Assembly (NCBI GenBank): GCA_023525975.1
Contig: CM042027.1
Span: 10,186,001-10,250,000 of the forward strand
Direction of reading: 5' to 3'
DNA from: Smallanthus sonchifolius
Lineage: Eukaryota > Streptophyta > Magnoliopsida > Asterales > Asteraceae
DNA length: 64,000 nt
Shown here: positions 35,351 to 48,200 of the stretch, piece by piece
Numbering within the stretch: position 1 is the stretch's first letter
Layout: the number at the start of each line of letters is the position of its first letter
Position numbers and translations under genes: made by a program
Notes under the pieces: model-generated
What the model saw: only the letters and a program-made list of their open reading frames with translations
Told to the model about the DNA's origin: nothing
Database searches by the model: none

Positions 35351-37735
35351 GAGACTGTAATATTCAGGGTTTTTCGACCTACCTTTCTTAAAACCTTTGC
35401 ACGTATGATTGATTTAAAACTTTAAAATCTATATTCTTAAAAATCGATTTATACTTGAGTCATACATATAAATGCATATAGGTATGGGACTTATTTAAAA
35501 AAATATATATATGTATTCCCATAATCTTAAAACATTATAAATCTACCTTTATTTTATATAAATAATACGGATATCAAACTTGTAAATCTTAAATATTCAA
35601 ACTTATAAATTGAAAAACCTTATAAATTAATTTATAAGATTATAAATTTATAAAACTTATTGGTTTTATAAAAATAAAAAATAATTATTTTATAAAAGTT
35701 CGGGGACCATAATTGACCATTTTTTAAACTTATTTTTAAATTCAAACTTCAGGGACTGTTTGTGTAAACTAGCCAAACTCCTGGAACTAGAACCGATAGC
35801 TAGTTCGAGACCCACTTTACCGGTTTTAGGCTCGATTATTCAAAAACGCGTTAAACGCCCGAATTGAAGGCTCCTCGAGCTCTGACTCGCGCATGCGACC
35901 TAAACCCAAGAAACCTTTATGCCCGAAATCAACTTAAACCACGCATAATTTCGAATTTCAATCTGTTTAACTCAACCGTAAACCTCCCAACTAATCTAGC
36001 ATTAAATCGCGAAATTTAGTATAAATTCGGGTTGAGGCACGCTGAGGACACCACACCAAAACTCTCTAAACTATCAATTCATCCAAATCGGACCTGTATT
36101 CGCCATTCGAACCTGTGGACAGCCGACCGAAAGCTCAGAACCGTTCTCACTCGTTTCATCATCATTTCAGGTAATTCTCATGGCCACATCCTTCGTTTTC
36201 AATCCTTAATCAAAAGCCCTCTGTCAATTTGCAATGACAGAGGGTGAATCGATTCGTATTTAGGAGACTTAGATCCTAGGGTTCGTAAGGAAATATGGAA
36301 AGATTTGGGTTTGTGTTCATTAAATTCTTTTTCTGTGTTATAACCCAAATGAGGCCCGTAGTCGGATGGTTAGGCGTGTGTGTGTGACTCGGTTGGCCCG
36401 GGTTCGATCCGGCCAACCCGAGTTTTGACCTTTCCATTTTTTAGTCTTTTTAAACAATTTTTATAAAATATATTAAACTTTTATAAACTTAAAAATGTTT
36501 TTTAATTACATCTTTATATTCTGGAATTATTTTAATTAATTAAACTTATTTGAAACTTATAAAGAATTAATCTTTAAAAACTAATTTTAAATCTTTAGAA
36601 ATTATAGAAATACTTTTAAATTTTATAAAAACTTATATACTAAACAGGAAATAATTTATAGACTTTGAAAGTTTAATTTGTTACTATTTTTATATTTTTT
36701 CTATTTTTAAAACTTAAAAAAAATAAATAAAAACTTTAATAAAACAGAAATAGCTTATATAAATTTTATAAAATCAAAGAAGATTATAACACTTACATAT
36801 TATTTAGAAAACATAGATTTATAAACTTTGTATTTATATAAAATTTATATTTATTTAACTCAAGATTTTTTATTTAATTAAATTAGAACAAGAAAATAAA
36901 TATACTTTATTTATTTATAAATTTTATAAAACTTAAATGGAAACTTTAATTTAAAACATTTATAAACTTATAAATACAAAATACTTATAATTTAAAAAGA
37001 AACTTTATTTAGCACATTATAAACTTATAGTTTCATTTAAACTTTAAAAATATTTATAAACTTATAATTAAAAATATAAACTTTATAAGAAACCCTATTT
37101 AACATTTTACAAACTTATAAGTGCTTATTGTTATTTAAACCACATTTTTAAACATTATTTATTTATAAATTAAATAGTAAGATAAATGCTTAATACTTGA
37201 ATATTTTAATAAATCGTAAATGATTTATATTGATTAAATAAAGTAATTAAACTTTTATAAATCCATATATACTTTAAATACTTTGTATTTAATAATTATT
37301 TTACTCTTGAAATAATTATTATTAATCTTTAGACTCGCTTAAACAATTATTACTATTCTTTAAACTTATTTAAATAATTATTATTAACCTTTAATCCATA
37401 TTTTTAATTTTTGATTACTACCGATCTATGAAATAATTATTTTTAACCCTTATTAACTATATATCCTTTAAATAATTATTGTTAATCTTTAAAAAGTGAT
37501 CATAAACCCTTGATAACTAATTAGTCTTTCACTTGATTATTATTACAACTCCACTTATAAACACTTAAGAAAACTATCTTAGAGTATTGTGTAATTAATA
37601 ATTATAAGGTTTCTAAATAATTATTTTGAGTAATAATTATTCTAAACTTATTAAACTTATAAACACTTAAGAAAACTTGTTTTAAACTTTATAAACACAA
37701 TCATTCCCGTCTCCCATTTGGGAATTGATTATATT
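35351..37735 (+). mobile_element. Truncated 3' LTR, inverted copy of the 31809-34907 LTR
   Basis: It begins TGTAATATTCAGGGTTTTTCG and follows the solo LTR in the opposite direction: TATA (GTATAAATTC, 36020), leader, ATTTCAG/GTAATTC junction at 36170/36171, tRNA-like module, AT-rich part and CAATCATTCCCGTCTCCCAT near 37690. The corresponding site in the solo LTR is 32665-32690. It then breaks off at about 37735, so roughly the last 0.85 kb is missing. Divergence from the solo copy is high, so they are old insertions. Confidence 0.78.
36353..36422 (+). other. tRNA-like module inside truncated LTR
   Basis: An A-box-like TAGTCGGATGGTTAGG (36359-36374) and a perfect B box GGTTCGATCC (36401-36410) lie about 27 bases apart. 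The B box is in a T-arm-like CCGG-GTTCGAT-CCGG hairpin. The spacing fits a tRNA, but the acceptor stem does not pair well. Confidence 0.6.
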
Positions 37736-37740
37736 AAAAA

Positions 37741-39000
37741 GTGAGATTTTTTACCTTAAATGAAATTTTTATTATTAACTTTTAAAATGCGATTAAAATT
37801 TAATATGTTTGACTTTTGTATTAAATGAAATTTATATAATTAACTTTTTCCAAAAATAAATGATTACAAATTACAAACCGTTTTTTATTTCTTGATATTT
37901 TTTTCAATTTTTCGTATCATTAATTTTCATATTTTAATGCCATTTATTTTAGCAACTGATATTGTTTAAAAATTATTTATGGTAAATTTTAATTAGTTCG
38001 TTCTGATTAATTTGAAATCAAAACATCTCACTACTATTGGTTTTTAATTATCTAGTGTTAGAACCCGTGTATTTAAAATGAAAACAAAAATCAATTATGA
38101 TTTCTTTAATTTAATTTATTTAAAACTATTTTAGATAATAACTCTATATTATGCGTTTCATTATTTACCAAAAATACAATTATTATTTTTATTATATTCC
38201 ATATTTTTGTTTCCTTATTTTTAGTAACTGATATTGATTTTAAATTATATATGGTGTTTTTAATACAGTGAGATTTTTTACCTTAAATGAAATTTATATT
38301 ATTAACTTTTAAAATGAGATTAAAATTTAATATTTTTGACTTTTGTATTAAATGAAATCTATATCATTAACTTTTTCCAAAAATAAATGATTACGAATTT
38401 CAAACCGTTTTTTATTTCTTGATATTTTTTAAAATTTTTCGTATCATTAATTTTCATATTTTAATGTCATTCATTTTAGCAACTGATATTGTTTAAAAAT
38501 ATTCATTTTAGCAACTAATATTGGTTAAAATTATTTATGGTAAATTTTAATTACTTCATTCTGATTAATTTGAAATCAAAACATTCAACTGCTATTGATT
38601 TTTAATTATCTAGTGTTAGAACCCGTGTATTTAAAATGAAAATAAAAATCAATTATGATGACTTTAATTTAATTTATTAAAACTGTTTTAGATAATAACT
38701 CTATATTATGCGTTTCATTATTTACTAAAAATATAATTATTCTTTTCATTATATTCCATATTTTTGTTCCCTTATTTTTAGTAAATGATATTGATTTTAA
38801 ATTATATATGGTGTTTTTAATATATTTGACTTAAAAAATGAGATTTTTTTACCTTAAATGAAATTTATATTATTAACTTTTAAAATGAGATTAGAATTTA
38901 ATATGTTCGACTTTTGTATTAAATGAAATTTATATCATTAACTTTTTTCAAAAATAAATAATTACGAATTACAAATCGTTTTTTATTTCTTGATATTTTC
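37741..39000. repeat. Tandem array of about 2.3 Helitron-derived units (527 and 570 bp)
   Basis: The word GAGATTTTTTACCTTAAATG opens units at about 37741, 38268 and 38838. Units 1 and 2 each carry CTAGTGTTAGAACCCGTGTA (38052 and 38601), a minus-strand Helitron-like 3' terminus. Unit 3 breaks off near 39000. Confidence 0.85.
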
Positions 39001-39156
39001 TTGTTTTTCGCGCCAAGAATCAAATCCGAACATACTGTGATTTAGAACAAATAAAGAAAACCATCAAATATCTAAAAACAACTAAAAACAATATTAACAT
39101 CAGAGATGCATGACCTACATTGTCACACCAAAACATTACTTATTAGAGAGTATAGA
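39001..39156 (-). mobile_element. 5' end of a Helitron adjoining the tandem array
   Basis: On the minus strand, starting at 39156 after a host A, the sequence begins TCTATACTCTCTAATAAG, a Helitron 5' terminus. It runs leftward into the tandem array, which supplies the 3'-type ends. Confidence 0.6.
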
Positions 39157-39163
39157 TAAAATA

Positions 39164-39965
39164 GGGGTGTGCAAAAGCGGTTCGGTTATGGAGGCTTAAC
39201 CATAGCCATAACTGATGATCGGTTAAGCACGAGTCAGTTAACCTTTGGTAATTGGTTATGAGCTAGTTTCGATCAATTGTCCAATGTATGTATATAGACC
39301 GCACAAGTGATCCTTACATGATTTATTAAACTACATTTTTTTTGGAACAAAACTATAAACCAATATCAATGATGACAATGGTACATGAATGATAAGATGC
39401 ATCAAGTATTTAGTAAACTCATATCAACATAGTCTTAAATTTAAGTTCCTAGAATAGGTTGAGTTAGAACTTATTCTTCAAAAAAAGTAAAGAATATATA
39501 GGATTAAATAGAATGAATATTCAATTGTGCTTAATATAAACTATATAAAATTGTCAAATAACAGATGAAGCAGAAAGAAAATCCCACCTTCCTTCGACTG
39601 TATTTTGGTTTTAATGTTATTACTTGATTTATTTATTTTTGTTAAATTACATATGCATCTGTTAGAGTAAAAGAGCTACTTTGTATATGTTTTGTAAAGG
39701 TTTATACTTGGTGTACCAATGTTGTAATTTCTCCATTATATATATTTTAATCCCCACCTATTTTGGTGGTATGGCTTACAACAATCACAATATCAGTTTG
39801 GTATGGTTAAAGTTCGGTTATAGGATATCCTTAACTATAACTGTCTTATCGGTTAATCAAAAAACTTTAACTATAACTGTCGTTTAATCTTGGTTATTGG
39901 TTAATTCGGTTCAATGATGGTTCGGTTATCGGTTAAGGTTAATCTATCGTTTATCGGACACAATA
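39164..39965. mobile_element. hAT-like element, one end clear
   Basis: It starts TAGGGGTGTGCAAAAGCGG and has GGTTCGGTTA / TAACCGATAA words near both ends (39180-39260 and 39830-39960). The right terminus has lost its CACCCCTA end and no 8-bp duplication was found. Confidence 0.5.
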
Positions 39966-42511
39966 TTAATTATCATATGAAATTAATTTATTAATAAAAA
40001 ACATACATCACTAAAAAGATGTTTTACACACCAACAATCTTTTGAATTATTGACAACTTTATGCTTATGCCTTTTGTTAAAAAAAACTCAGCCACCTATA
40101 AAAAAAATAAAAAAAATTGGTAAGATGTGTGTACTCTTCAATTAAAGAGATGTATATGCTTTGGGAATTAGGATAAAGGTATGTTTTATTTACATCTAAT
40201 CCTCTCATAAATCATATCAATTTGATGAGATTTTGTTGGACATGTTGTTTTTGTTGTTGTCGTCTTCAATTAAAGAAGGCACGATGGTATATCATTAGAG
40301 GTTGGGGTGGGTTTTAATATTCTTAGTCTCATATTTAACTGTAAAACAATATTTCAAATAACTCTCTTGTTGAAAAGTAAAAATAACTGCTGGTTGATGT
40401 GTTTTCTTACTTCTTGGTGAGATCTAATATATTTTACATCTTAGGTGGTTAAAACTACCCGATTTGATTTACATTATCATCTTTTAAACTCAACTTGAAA
40501 TATGTAAAATCTTAAGTACAATCATTCAAATTCTAAAATTTTAATTATTTAAAGTTTCTAATAACTTTAACAAGCTAAAAATATGATAAAGAGTAAATTA
40601 CAAATAACTCTCTTGTTGAAAAGTAAAAAAATAACGTATTAATATTAATAATAATAGTAATAGCAAAGAACAAGGGTTAAATTATAAATTTTAGAATAGT
40701 AAAAGGCGAAAATGGTTAAAGTGTAACTTTTAAAAATGATAAAATAGTAATATTACTTTGACCTAGGGACCAAGGATAAAAACAAATTAAGCGGTTGGGG
40801 ACTATACATAAAATTTTCAAACTTTAGGGACTATATCCAAATTTGTCCCAAAACACAAGGACCATCGGTGTAATTTACTCAATTATTTTTAATATCACAT
40901 AACATTATTCCAACCAATAAGCCTCAGATCAATTGGTTGGGATCAGACACCTCAATTATTTTTAATATCACGTAAACTCACTTGATGCAATATACTCATG
41001 TGTGTCAGTGGTTTTACCACAGTGGACATTTGGGCGGTGAGTTTCCCTCAGATTGGTGGGTGTGTAGGATCACTAGTGTTGTCTACGTTCGTGGACGTTA
41101 ATGGCTTTTCGCCAATAAATTTATCCGGATGACCAGACTTATATTATTCGCTAGCCATTTCTAATGGTAATTAATCCACATTAGGTGTGAAATTGACTAT
41201 ATTAAAATCTCATAAATTTTGGATGCATTATCTCCTTATTTAAAATAATCGTTGAATGTGATAGGCCAATTAAGTCATGTACATTTACTAATGTACCGAC
41301 GAATTCACTGAACTTGTACGTAATGGGAAACTTCATTAGTTTCTACGAGCCTCTATTATTTACTACATCCCTCCATTGAAGAGGGCATATGACATAAAAA
41401 TAGTTTTTAATTAAATAACGGTGCTTCAGAATCTTGCTCAGCATAGTGACAAAATTTGTAAGACTCGGTTTTAACGACTTATATACTGGTATTTATCTCG
41501 TGAAAAAAATTCACGTTAAAACGTTGATAAAAATAAGCACGTAGAAACAGGAAATCCTGAATTTTATATAACTATCATATTTTAAGGTTTGTAAGATAAA
41601 AACAAAAAAAATCATAAAAAATGAAACTTTGAAACAACTTTGACGGCTTTCGATGGCTTTTACGTCGCTGTGATAATGAATCGAAAGTTCTCTATATGCA
41701 TATAGAGTACTAAAATGTAAAATACACAAAAAATGATGGTGGTGGTGAACAATATACTAAATTACTAATCGTTATGAGACAGGCTTGTAAGTTGTGATAG
41801 TTTTCAGGCTTGGACCTAGAATTTGATTTTTGAACTCGGTTACGAACAACAAGTTTAGAAATTCACATCGAATACTCATCTAGGTTTAAATATATGTTTT
41901 AAACCTTAATTGAAGATGGATTAAAAAGCCAAAAAAATTAAATTACACCTTTTACTCAAAAAAAGCATATCCAAATGTTTAAATAGACGAATTTTCTCAC
42001 ATGTATCGAAACATCCAGTGCGACAAACTTTACCAAGTCGTAAAACAAATCATTCAAGGAGTTTACTTGAGAAGTTAAGCTAATCCATTATTTTTTTATA
42101 AAGATTAAAGATAAAACGGTAATTTTATACGTACTTAACTGGAAAATTAACTGTCTGTAAGCCAAGTTACCATCGTCAAACTATGTCAAAGGGATTTAAC
42201 CCGTAAGGCCGTAAAAATCTTAACCCATAGATGAAACCCATAATATTATGAAAAAAAAAGTAATTTACTCTCTTTGATTTCACATATGAAAATAAAGTAA
42301 GTTAGTTGGTGTATATGTGAAAGACCGAAGAATTGTGAAGTTTGAAGATTCATATTTATTAGGGCAATGAAAAATGAAAAGAAAAGGCAAGTTTCATATT
42401 TATTAGATTAGATCAGTGAGAAGACATAGCAAGATTCATATTTATTAGATCGGTGAAAAGACGATGCTGGGGTTGAGAATACCATTATACCAATCAATTT
42501 TATATAATACA
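39966..42511. other. AT-rich repeat-derived stretch, no gene
   Basis: It contains a repeated phrase CAAATAACTCTCTTGTTGAAAAGTAAAAA (40354-40383 and 40600-40627) and a MULE-like terminus (40755-40880) matching the element in SEC24 intron 11. The phrase CTCAATTATTTTTAATATCAC is also duplicated (40878-40898 and 40951-40971). Otherwise nothing recognised. Confidence 0.5.
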
Positions 42512-43045
42512 CTAGTTTAGAACCCGTATCTACATACGGGGTGAAAAATATCAGTATAATTTTTTTAAAATTTTATGTATATACTTTACATATGTAAAAA
42601 CATATTATCATGTATACTAAAGATAGAAAACAAAATTCAAAATATCAAAAAAGTAATACATAATTGGGTATATAGATTTATACCACCATATCGTCTTGTA
42701 AATATTTGAAATTTTAATTACTAAATTATAAAAAAGTATTATGATTTTTAAAAGAATGTATCTTTTATTTATATGTATTTTACTACCTTATTTTCCAACT
42801 ACGTTAGTTTATAAAATGTATACAACTAGAAAAAAAACAAAACAAACAACTAGAAAAAAACAAAACAAACGTGAAAGTTATTAAGGAAAAATCAAATTAT
42901 ATATACTACACGAGGTAACTTAAAATTTTAGAAACTTGAGGGGTCAAAATAACATTTTACAAAGTTGAAGATGACTTTTACCATTTCAATAAAGTAGAGG
43001 GGGAGATTGGTCGGTGCCAACGACACGTAAATTAAGTTAATGAAA
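42512..43045 (-). mobile_element. Helitron 3' end (minus strand), 5' end not found
   Basis: At 42512-42550, CTAGTTTAGAACCCGTATCT and ACATACGGGG read on the minus strand as a hairpin followed by CTAG, then host T. The 5'-TC terminus could not be located, so the right limit is a guess. Confidence 0.45.
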
Positions 43046-43430
43046 TAACAATGTTTTTAAACCCGGATCGGACCGGCTGGTCAGACCGGTCGGACCGGGA
43101 ACCGGAGACTTGAGCGGTCCGGTTATGGGTGTTGAAACGGGTCTGCAGCGACCCGGCCGGTTGGGCCGGGAACCGGTGGTTGAACCGGAAACCGTGCGGT
43201 TAGACTGGTGGTGACGAAGCTTGGCCGGAGTGCGAATAACCAGCGATGAAACTGACGTTGTAAGACGGAGAAGGAAGATTGATGAAGACCAGAGATTCGT
43301 GCGACGTGGTTGTAGATCTTGGAAGATGGATGAAGATGAAGAGATACGTGGTATGATGTATGAACAATGGGTTTTTTTTAATATCTTTTTAATTTTTGTT
43401 TTGTAATTATATATATTTTGATTCGGAGAG
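43046..43430. mobile_element. hAT-like left end with GC-rich interior
   Basis: It opens CAATGTTTTTAAACCCGG, like the intact element at 1509. A dense ACCGG / CCGGT block follows (43060-43200), then gene-like GA-rich sequence (43210-43350). The opposite end was not found. Confidence 0.45.
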
Positions 43431-43860
43431 ATTAACAAGGACCACGTTGTTAGTCCCCTCAGGCAAGTTGCCAGGGTTCGAATACCACTAATCAAGAACG
43501 TTTTGCTTCTTTTTTAAATTGTATTTATGTTGTTTATTGTATATGAATAATTTTATGGTGTATAATCAACTCCCCAATTAAATATAACACTTTACGAACT
43601 ATATTAAATGTGAATGGTGACTTATTCTTTCATTTTCTAACATGGCATTTTGTTTTTGTTTGTTTTATCTTTAAATTATGTCTTTTTATATATATATATA
43701 TATACAATGTACAATGTGAATCAGGTATTAAACAATAGTGGGCAGTAAATTTTCCTTCACCATCCCTATGTAGGTTCGGATCCCAGTCCCTCCCCTCCCC
43801 TCGTCGGTTCAACAACTGACCGCGCCGGCCTTTCCTTTGCTGAAATCATCCTTACTTTTT
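43431..43860. other. Two tRNA-like B-box segments
   Basis: GGGTTCGAATACC (43473-43485) and GGTTCGGATCCC (43772-43783) resemble polymerase III B boxes. The second has a possible A-box, TAGTGGGCAGTAAA, 45 bases upstream. No full tRNA fold or A-tail was confirmed. They may be SINE relics. Confidence 0.4.
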
Positions 43861-44148
43861 CGTAATTAATATGCTTATTCTAATAAATGATTTCAAATAA
43901 TGGCACATGTCATCATCAAATTTTATCTCATCAAAATCTTCTAATTTTCTCTATTTTAAGTAAGTTTGAATTTAAAAATTTAATTATGTTAATGTTTTTA
44001 ATTTTTAAAAAAGATAACATAAAATTTGAATTTTAATTATTACTTAATTAAGGAAACAAATAAATATATTTCTTGTTTTACATATTATTTCAAATTTTTA
44101 AACATTATTGTATTTTTATTTTTATATTAAACAATCATATATAATACA

Positions 44149-44557
44149 CTAGCTTAGACCCCGTGTAATACACACGGGGTGAAAAATATCAATACATAAG
44201 TTTCTTAAATTTTATTTATATATTTTACAGATGTAAAAATGTATTACAAATACTAAGGATAAAAAACAAAACTCAAAATATGAAAAAAATAATATATAAT
44301 TTACGTCAATTACTATTTAATGTAATTTTACTTTAATTTACTATTTGATTGAAAAATAAAAGCTATATAATTAGATTTCAAAGTTTTTTTTATAATAGAT
44401 GATTCATTTAAAATCAATGTGTTTTATTGGTATAATTAGCAACTTATTAAAAGATATGGGTGCTTTAATAGGAGAGAGAGGCAGAAAAAGAATGATGTGA
44501 TTGAATATAGAGGCGACATGTAGCATACAAAAACCTTTATTTATTATATAGTATAGA
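44149..44557 (-). mobile_element. Non-autonomous Helitron, 409 bp
   Basis: On the minus strand it starts TCTATACTATATAATAAATA after host A. It ends with hairpin CCCGTGTGTATTACACGGGG, TCTAAG and CTAG before host T. All Helitron terminal rules are met. It is the near mirror of the next element. Confidence 0.88.
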
Positions 44558-44622
44558 TGAGTATATAACCTAGTTATTAATTAATATTTTAATATCTAAA
44601 AAGTTAGGTTATTACATCTATA

Positions 44623-45042
44623 TCTATACTATATAATAAAGAAAGGTTTTTGTATGCCACGTATCGTCACCATATTCAATTTCATCATTGTTTTCCCACA
44701 TCTCTCTCTTATTAAATGCATCCCTATCTTTTAATAAATTAATAATATACTAATAAAACACATTTATTTTTAAATTATTCTTTATTATAAAAAAAACTTT
44801 AAAATGTAATTATTTAATTTTTATTTTCAATCAAATAATAAATGAAAGTCAAATTACATTAAATAGTAATTGACGTATTTTCGAAACCCAATTACAAATT
44901 ATTTTTTACATATTTTGAATTTTGTTTTATATCCTTAATATACAGTAATACATTTTTATACCTGTAAAATACATAAAAAAAATTTAAGAAATTTATGTAT
45001 TGATATTTTTCACCCGTGTGTATTACACGGGGTCTAAGCTAG
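44623..45042 (+). mobile_element. Non-autonomous Helitron, 420 bp
   Basis: It starts TCTATACTATATAATAAAG after host A and ends hairpin CCCGTGTGTATTACACGGGG, TCTAAG, CTAG before host T. It is highly similar to the element at 44149-44557 and points away from it, with 65 bp between their 5' ends. Confidence 0.9.
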
Positions 45043-45221
45043 TTATATTTATAAACTATAAAACATGTTAGCTGGGCTTTTGGGCCATTACAAACTTGTA
45101 GCCCATATCAAATGTTGTATATGGACTATAACCCATTAAAGATTCATCATGATACAGTTTCTACTGCATATGGTACAACTTAAAATGAATCAAATGTAAG
45201 CATCTCTACGGAGCACAATAC

Positions 45222-48200
45222 ATGATAACCTCATCAATGGCTTCTTCATCTTCACCATTTTCACTTAATTTCATCTTACCCCATTCAAATACTACTTCAT
45301 CTTCAAATTTCAAATTGTTTTGTAGTAATCAAACAATTAAACTTGAAACCCAACAAATTATCCCCAAAAGGAAAAATCAAAGAAAACCCAGACCCAGTTT
45401 TTCCCAACAGGTTCTTGAAAAATGGTCTCGGAAACCCACTTCATTAGGAGACAAATTCCCATGGCAGAAAGAAGAAATGCGACAACAAGAGGGAAAAATT
45501 GCAATCAAGTTCATAGAAAACGACAAAGAAGAAGATGATGATGTTGAAGAAAGGGTTTTAGACGAGTCAAGAATCGGTGACTCAGTGAGTTTTGATTCTA
45601 TAAAAAGTGTAAAGCTTGCTCCTTGGGTTCAGAAAACTAAACCCCAGAAACAAAGTTTTGATTTTGAAGATGGGAATTCCCAAAAAGATGGTAAAATTGA
45701 TGGTGGGTTTGTTTTGTCCGAGTCAAGAACGGTTAGTGACTCGTTTCTGGGTGACTCGGTGAGTGATGATGGAGGCACAGCTGCTGATGGGGTTTCTGTA
45801 CAGAAAGGAAATCTTGAAAGGGTTTTTGATGATGTTTCAAATAATGGTCAAGAAAGTCAAAGGGTTGAGAGGGTTCCATGGGAAAGAGAGAAAGATTTGT
45901 TTCAGAGTAGTAGCAATACACCACTGGCAGAGAAATTGATACCGGAATTCGAGTTGAAGAGGTTGAGGAACAAATCAGGGAGAATGGTAGAAAGATTTAG
46001 GGTTGGAGCAGCTGGGATTACACAGGAGTTAGTGGATTCAATACATGAGAAATGGAAAATTGATGAGGTTGTGAAGTTGAAATTTAAAGGGCTTTCTACC
46101 ATGAATATGAAAAGGATCCATGAAAGTTTAGAGGTCAGTAACTCGGTGTTAGCCTTCGCCTTCTGTTTGGTTGATTTGTATACTTATAGATAAAATGACA
46201 AATATTATGCTGTAGGCACTTGAACATTAAGAACTCGGAACATATGCAAATAAAGTTGTAGGTTTTTAATTGCTAGAAACATTAAGGGTCAGTTTCACTA
46301 AGGGAGTGTTTGAATGTGGTTTTAAACCGATCATATTATGATGTTCTGATAATTTAGGGACAAAATAATTAGATTTTAAAAAAATATGCGAGAATTGTTG
46401 TAAGAATACCGATTATCCTTAGCTTTAAGCACCTGATTACCTTGTTTCGTGGTCGAAGAAGGATCTATTTACACTGGTCCTTTTCGAATTTGCATTTAAC
46501 ATCGAAAACATTTCAGCCTCATTTTGTGTATACTTTTGACTCCCCATTTCAGCATTATGTATATTGCATTCTAGATGTACAAGTTCTTGATCTATTTTCT
46601 TTTGAATTAGGATAATAACAAAAAAAATTGATCCGAAGATGCGCAGTTGCGAACTTGTGTAATCTAATGAAGAAATGGAACTTTCATGATTACATATTTA
46701 AATTGCTCCCTTGTTTAAGAAAGATGTTATATTTTCACTTTTGAGGTCAAATCTTGACAATTCAAACTCAAATATATATAGACTTCATTACAAATTTAAC
46801 ACTAACAATATTCTGTTCATAGTTTCAACCAAGGATCATGTTCTTAGTTATATTTGTTCAAAATTCAAAAACAGTTCAACTAAGATTGGACTTGATGCTT
46901 ACTCCCTATGACCTTCAATAAGTCGAAGCTTCTTTTTTTCTTCTGATGGATTCTTCAAAGGTTTCTTAACTGCGTCGTCTTTTGCTTTCTAACAGAGTAG
47001 AACGGGTGGCTTAGTGATATGGAGATCAGGCAGTTCAGTTGTATTATTCAGAGGAATGGCTTATAAGCTTCCCTGTGTACAATCATTTACAGAACATAAA
47101 TCAAAGCATACAGAAAACGAATCATCAATAAATTATGCGGGTCAATATGTTAAGGATCTTTCTGAAGAAGAATTACTAGATTTAAAAGAGCTCAATCTCG
47201 TTTTAGATGGATTGGGTCCACGGTTCAAGGATTGGTCAGGCCGTGAGCCACTACCTGTAGATGCAGATTTGCTTCCTTCTTTGATTGAAGGGTATAAACG
47301 TCCTTTTAGACTTCTCCCGTATGGGACAAGACCCGGCTTACGGGATAAAGAGATGACCTTTATTCGTAGGACTGCAAGAACAATGCCTCCGCATTTTGCA
47401 CTTGGTATGTACTAATCTTCCATTCTATTATAACCTACCAAATTTGGAGCATTTTGTTGAAAGTCTAATTTATGGTTATGGTTCCTTGTTTGTTATTGAT
47501 TCTTGATGAGTTTGCTATCTTTTATTGTTTGTGAAAAGACTAAATTACCCTTGTGTAAATAAATTTCTTTTTCTGCTTGATTGCCATAAAGGAAGAAATA
47601 GAGATTTGCAAGGCCTTGCGGTTGCAATGGCAAAGCTATGGGAAAGAAGTGCCATTGCAAAGATAGCCATCAAGCGTGGTGTGGACAACACTTGTAATGA
47701 AAGAATGGCAGAAGAGCTCAAGGTTAGATCTTTGAAATATATTTTTTCTTCCTTTTTTGTTTGTGTTTTCTTTTGTTAAAAATGACTAAAATGCCTATTG
47801 GATCGTTTAATTTAGAGACTGGCAGGTGGGACTCTAGTCTCTAGGAACAAGGACTATATTGTCTTTTACAGGGGTAACGACTTTTTACCCCCTAATGTCA
47901 CAATGACATTGACTAAAGCACAAGAGCTAAGTATTAACCGCCAAGAAGATGAAGACAAAGCTCGAGAAAAGGCTTCAACTTTCATTGATATGACTACTAA
48001 AAACGCTGTTAAAGGCCCGTTAGTTGCTGGGACCCTAGCGGAAACCATGGCGGCTACCTCAAGATGGGGAACCGAGCCTGGCAGCGAGGAGATTGAGAGA
48101 ATGAGGAGGGAAGCAGCCGTTGCACGACACACTTCTCTTGTCAAACTTCTTGAAAACAAGCTAGCCCTTGTAAGTTACAAAAACGTCCCCATCCCTCCGG

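Noticed and set aside
36351..36422. Functional tRNA gene
   Set aside because: A and B boxes are present, but the acceptor stem and anticodon arm do not pair convincingly, and it lies in an LTR.
43037..43495. 152-residue frame on the minus strand
   Set aside because: It reads through the ACCGGT-rich hAT-like end and low-complexity sequence; no coding signature.
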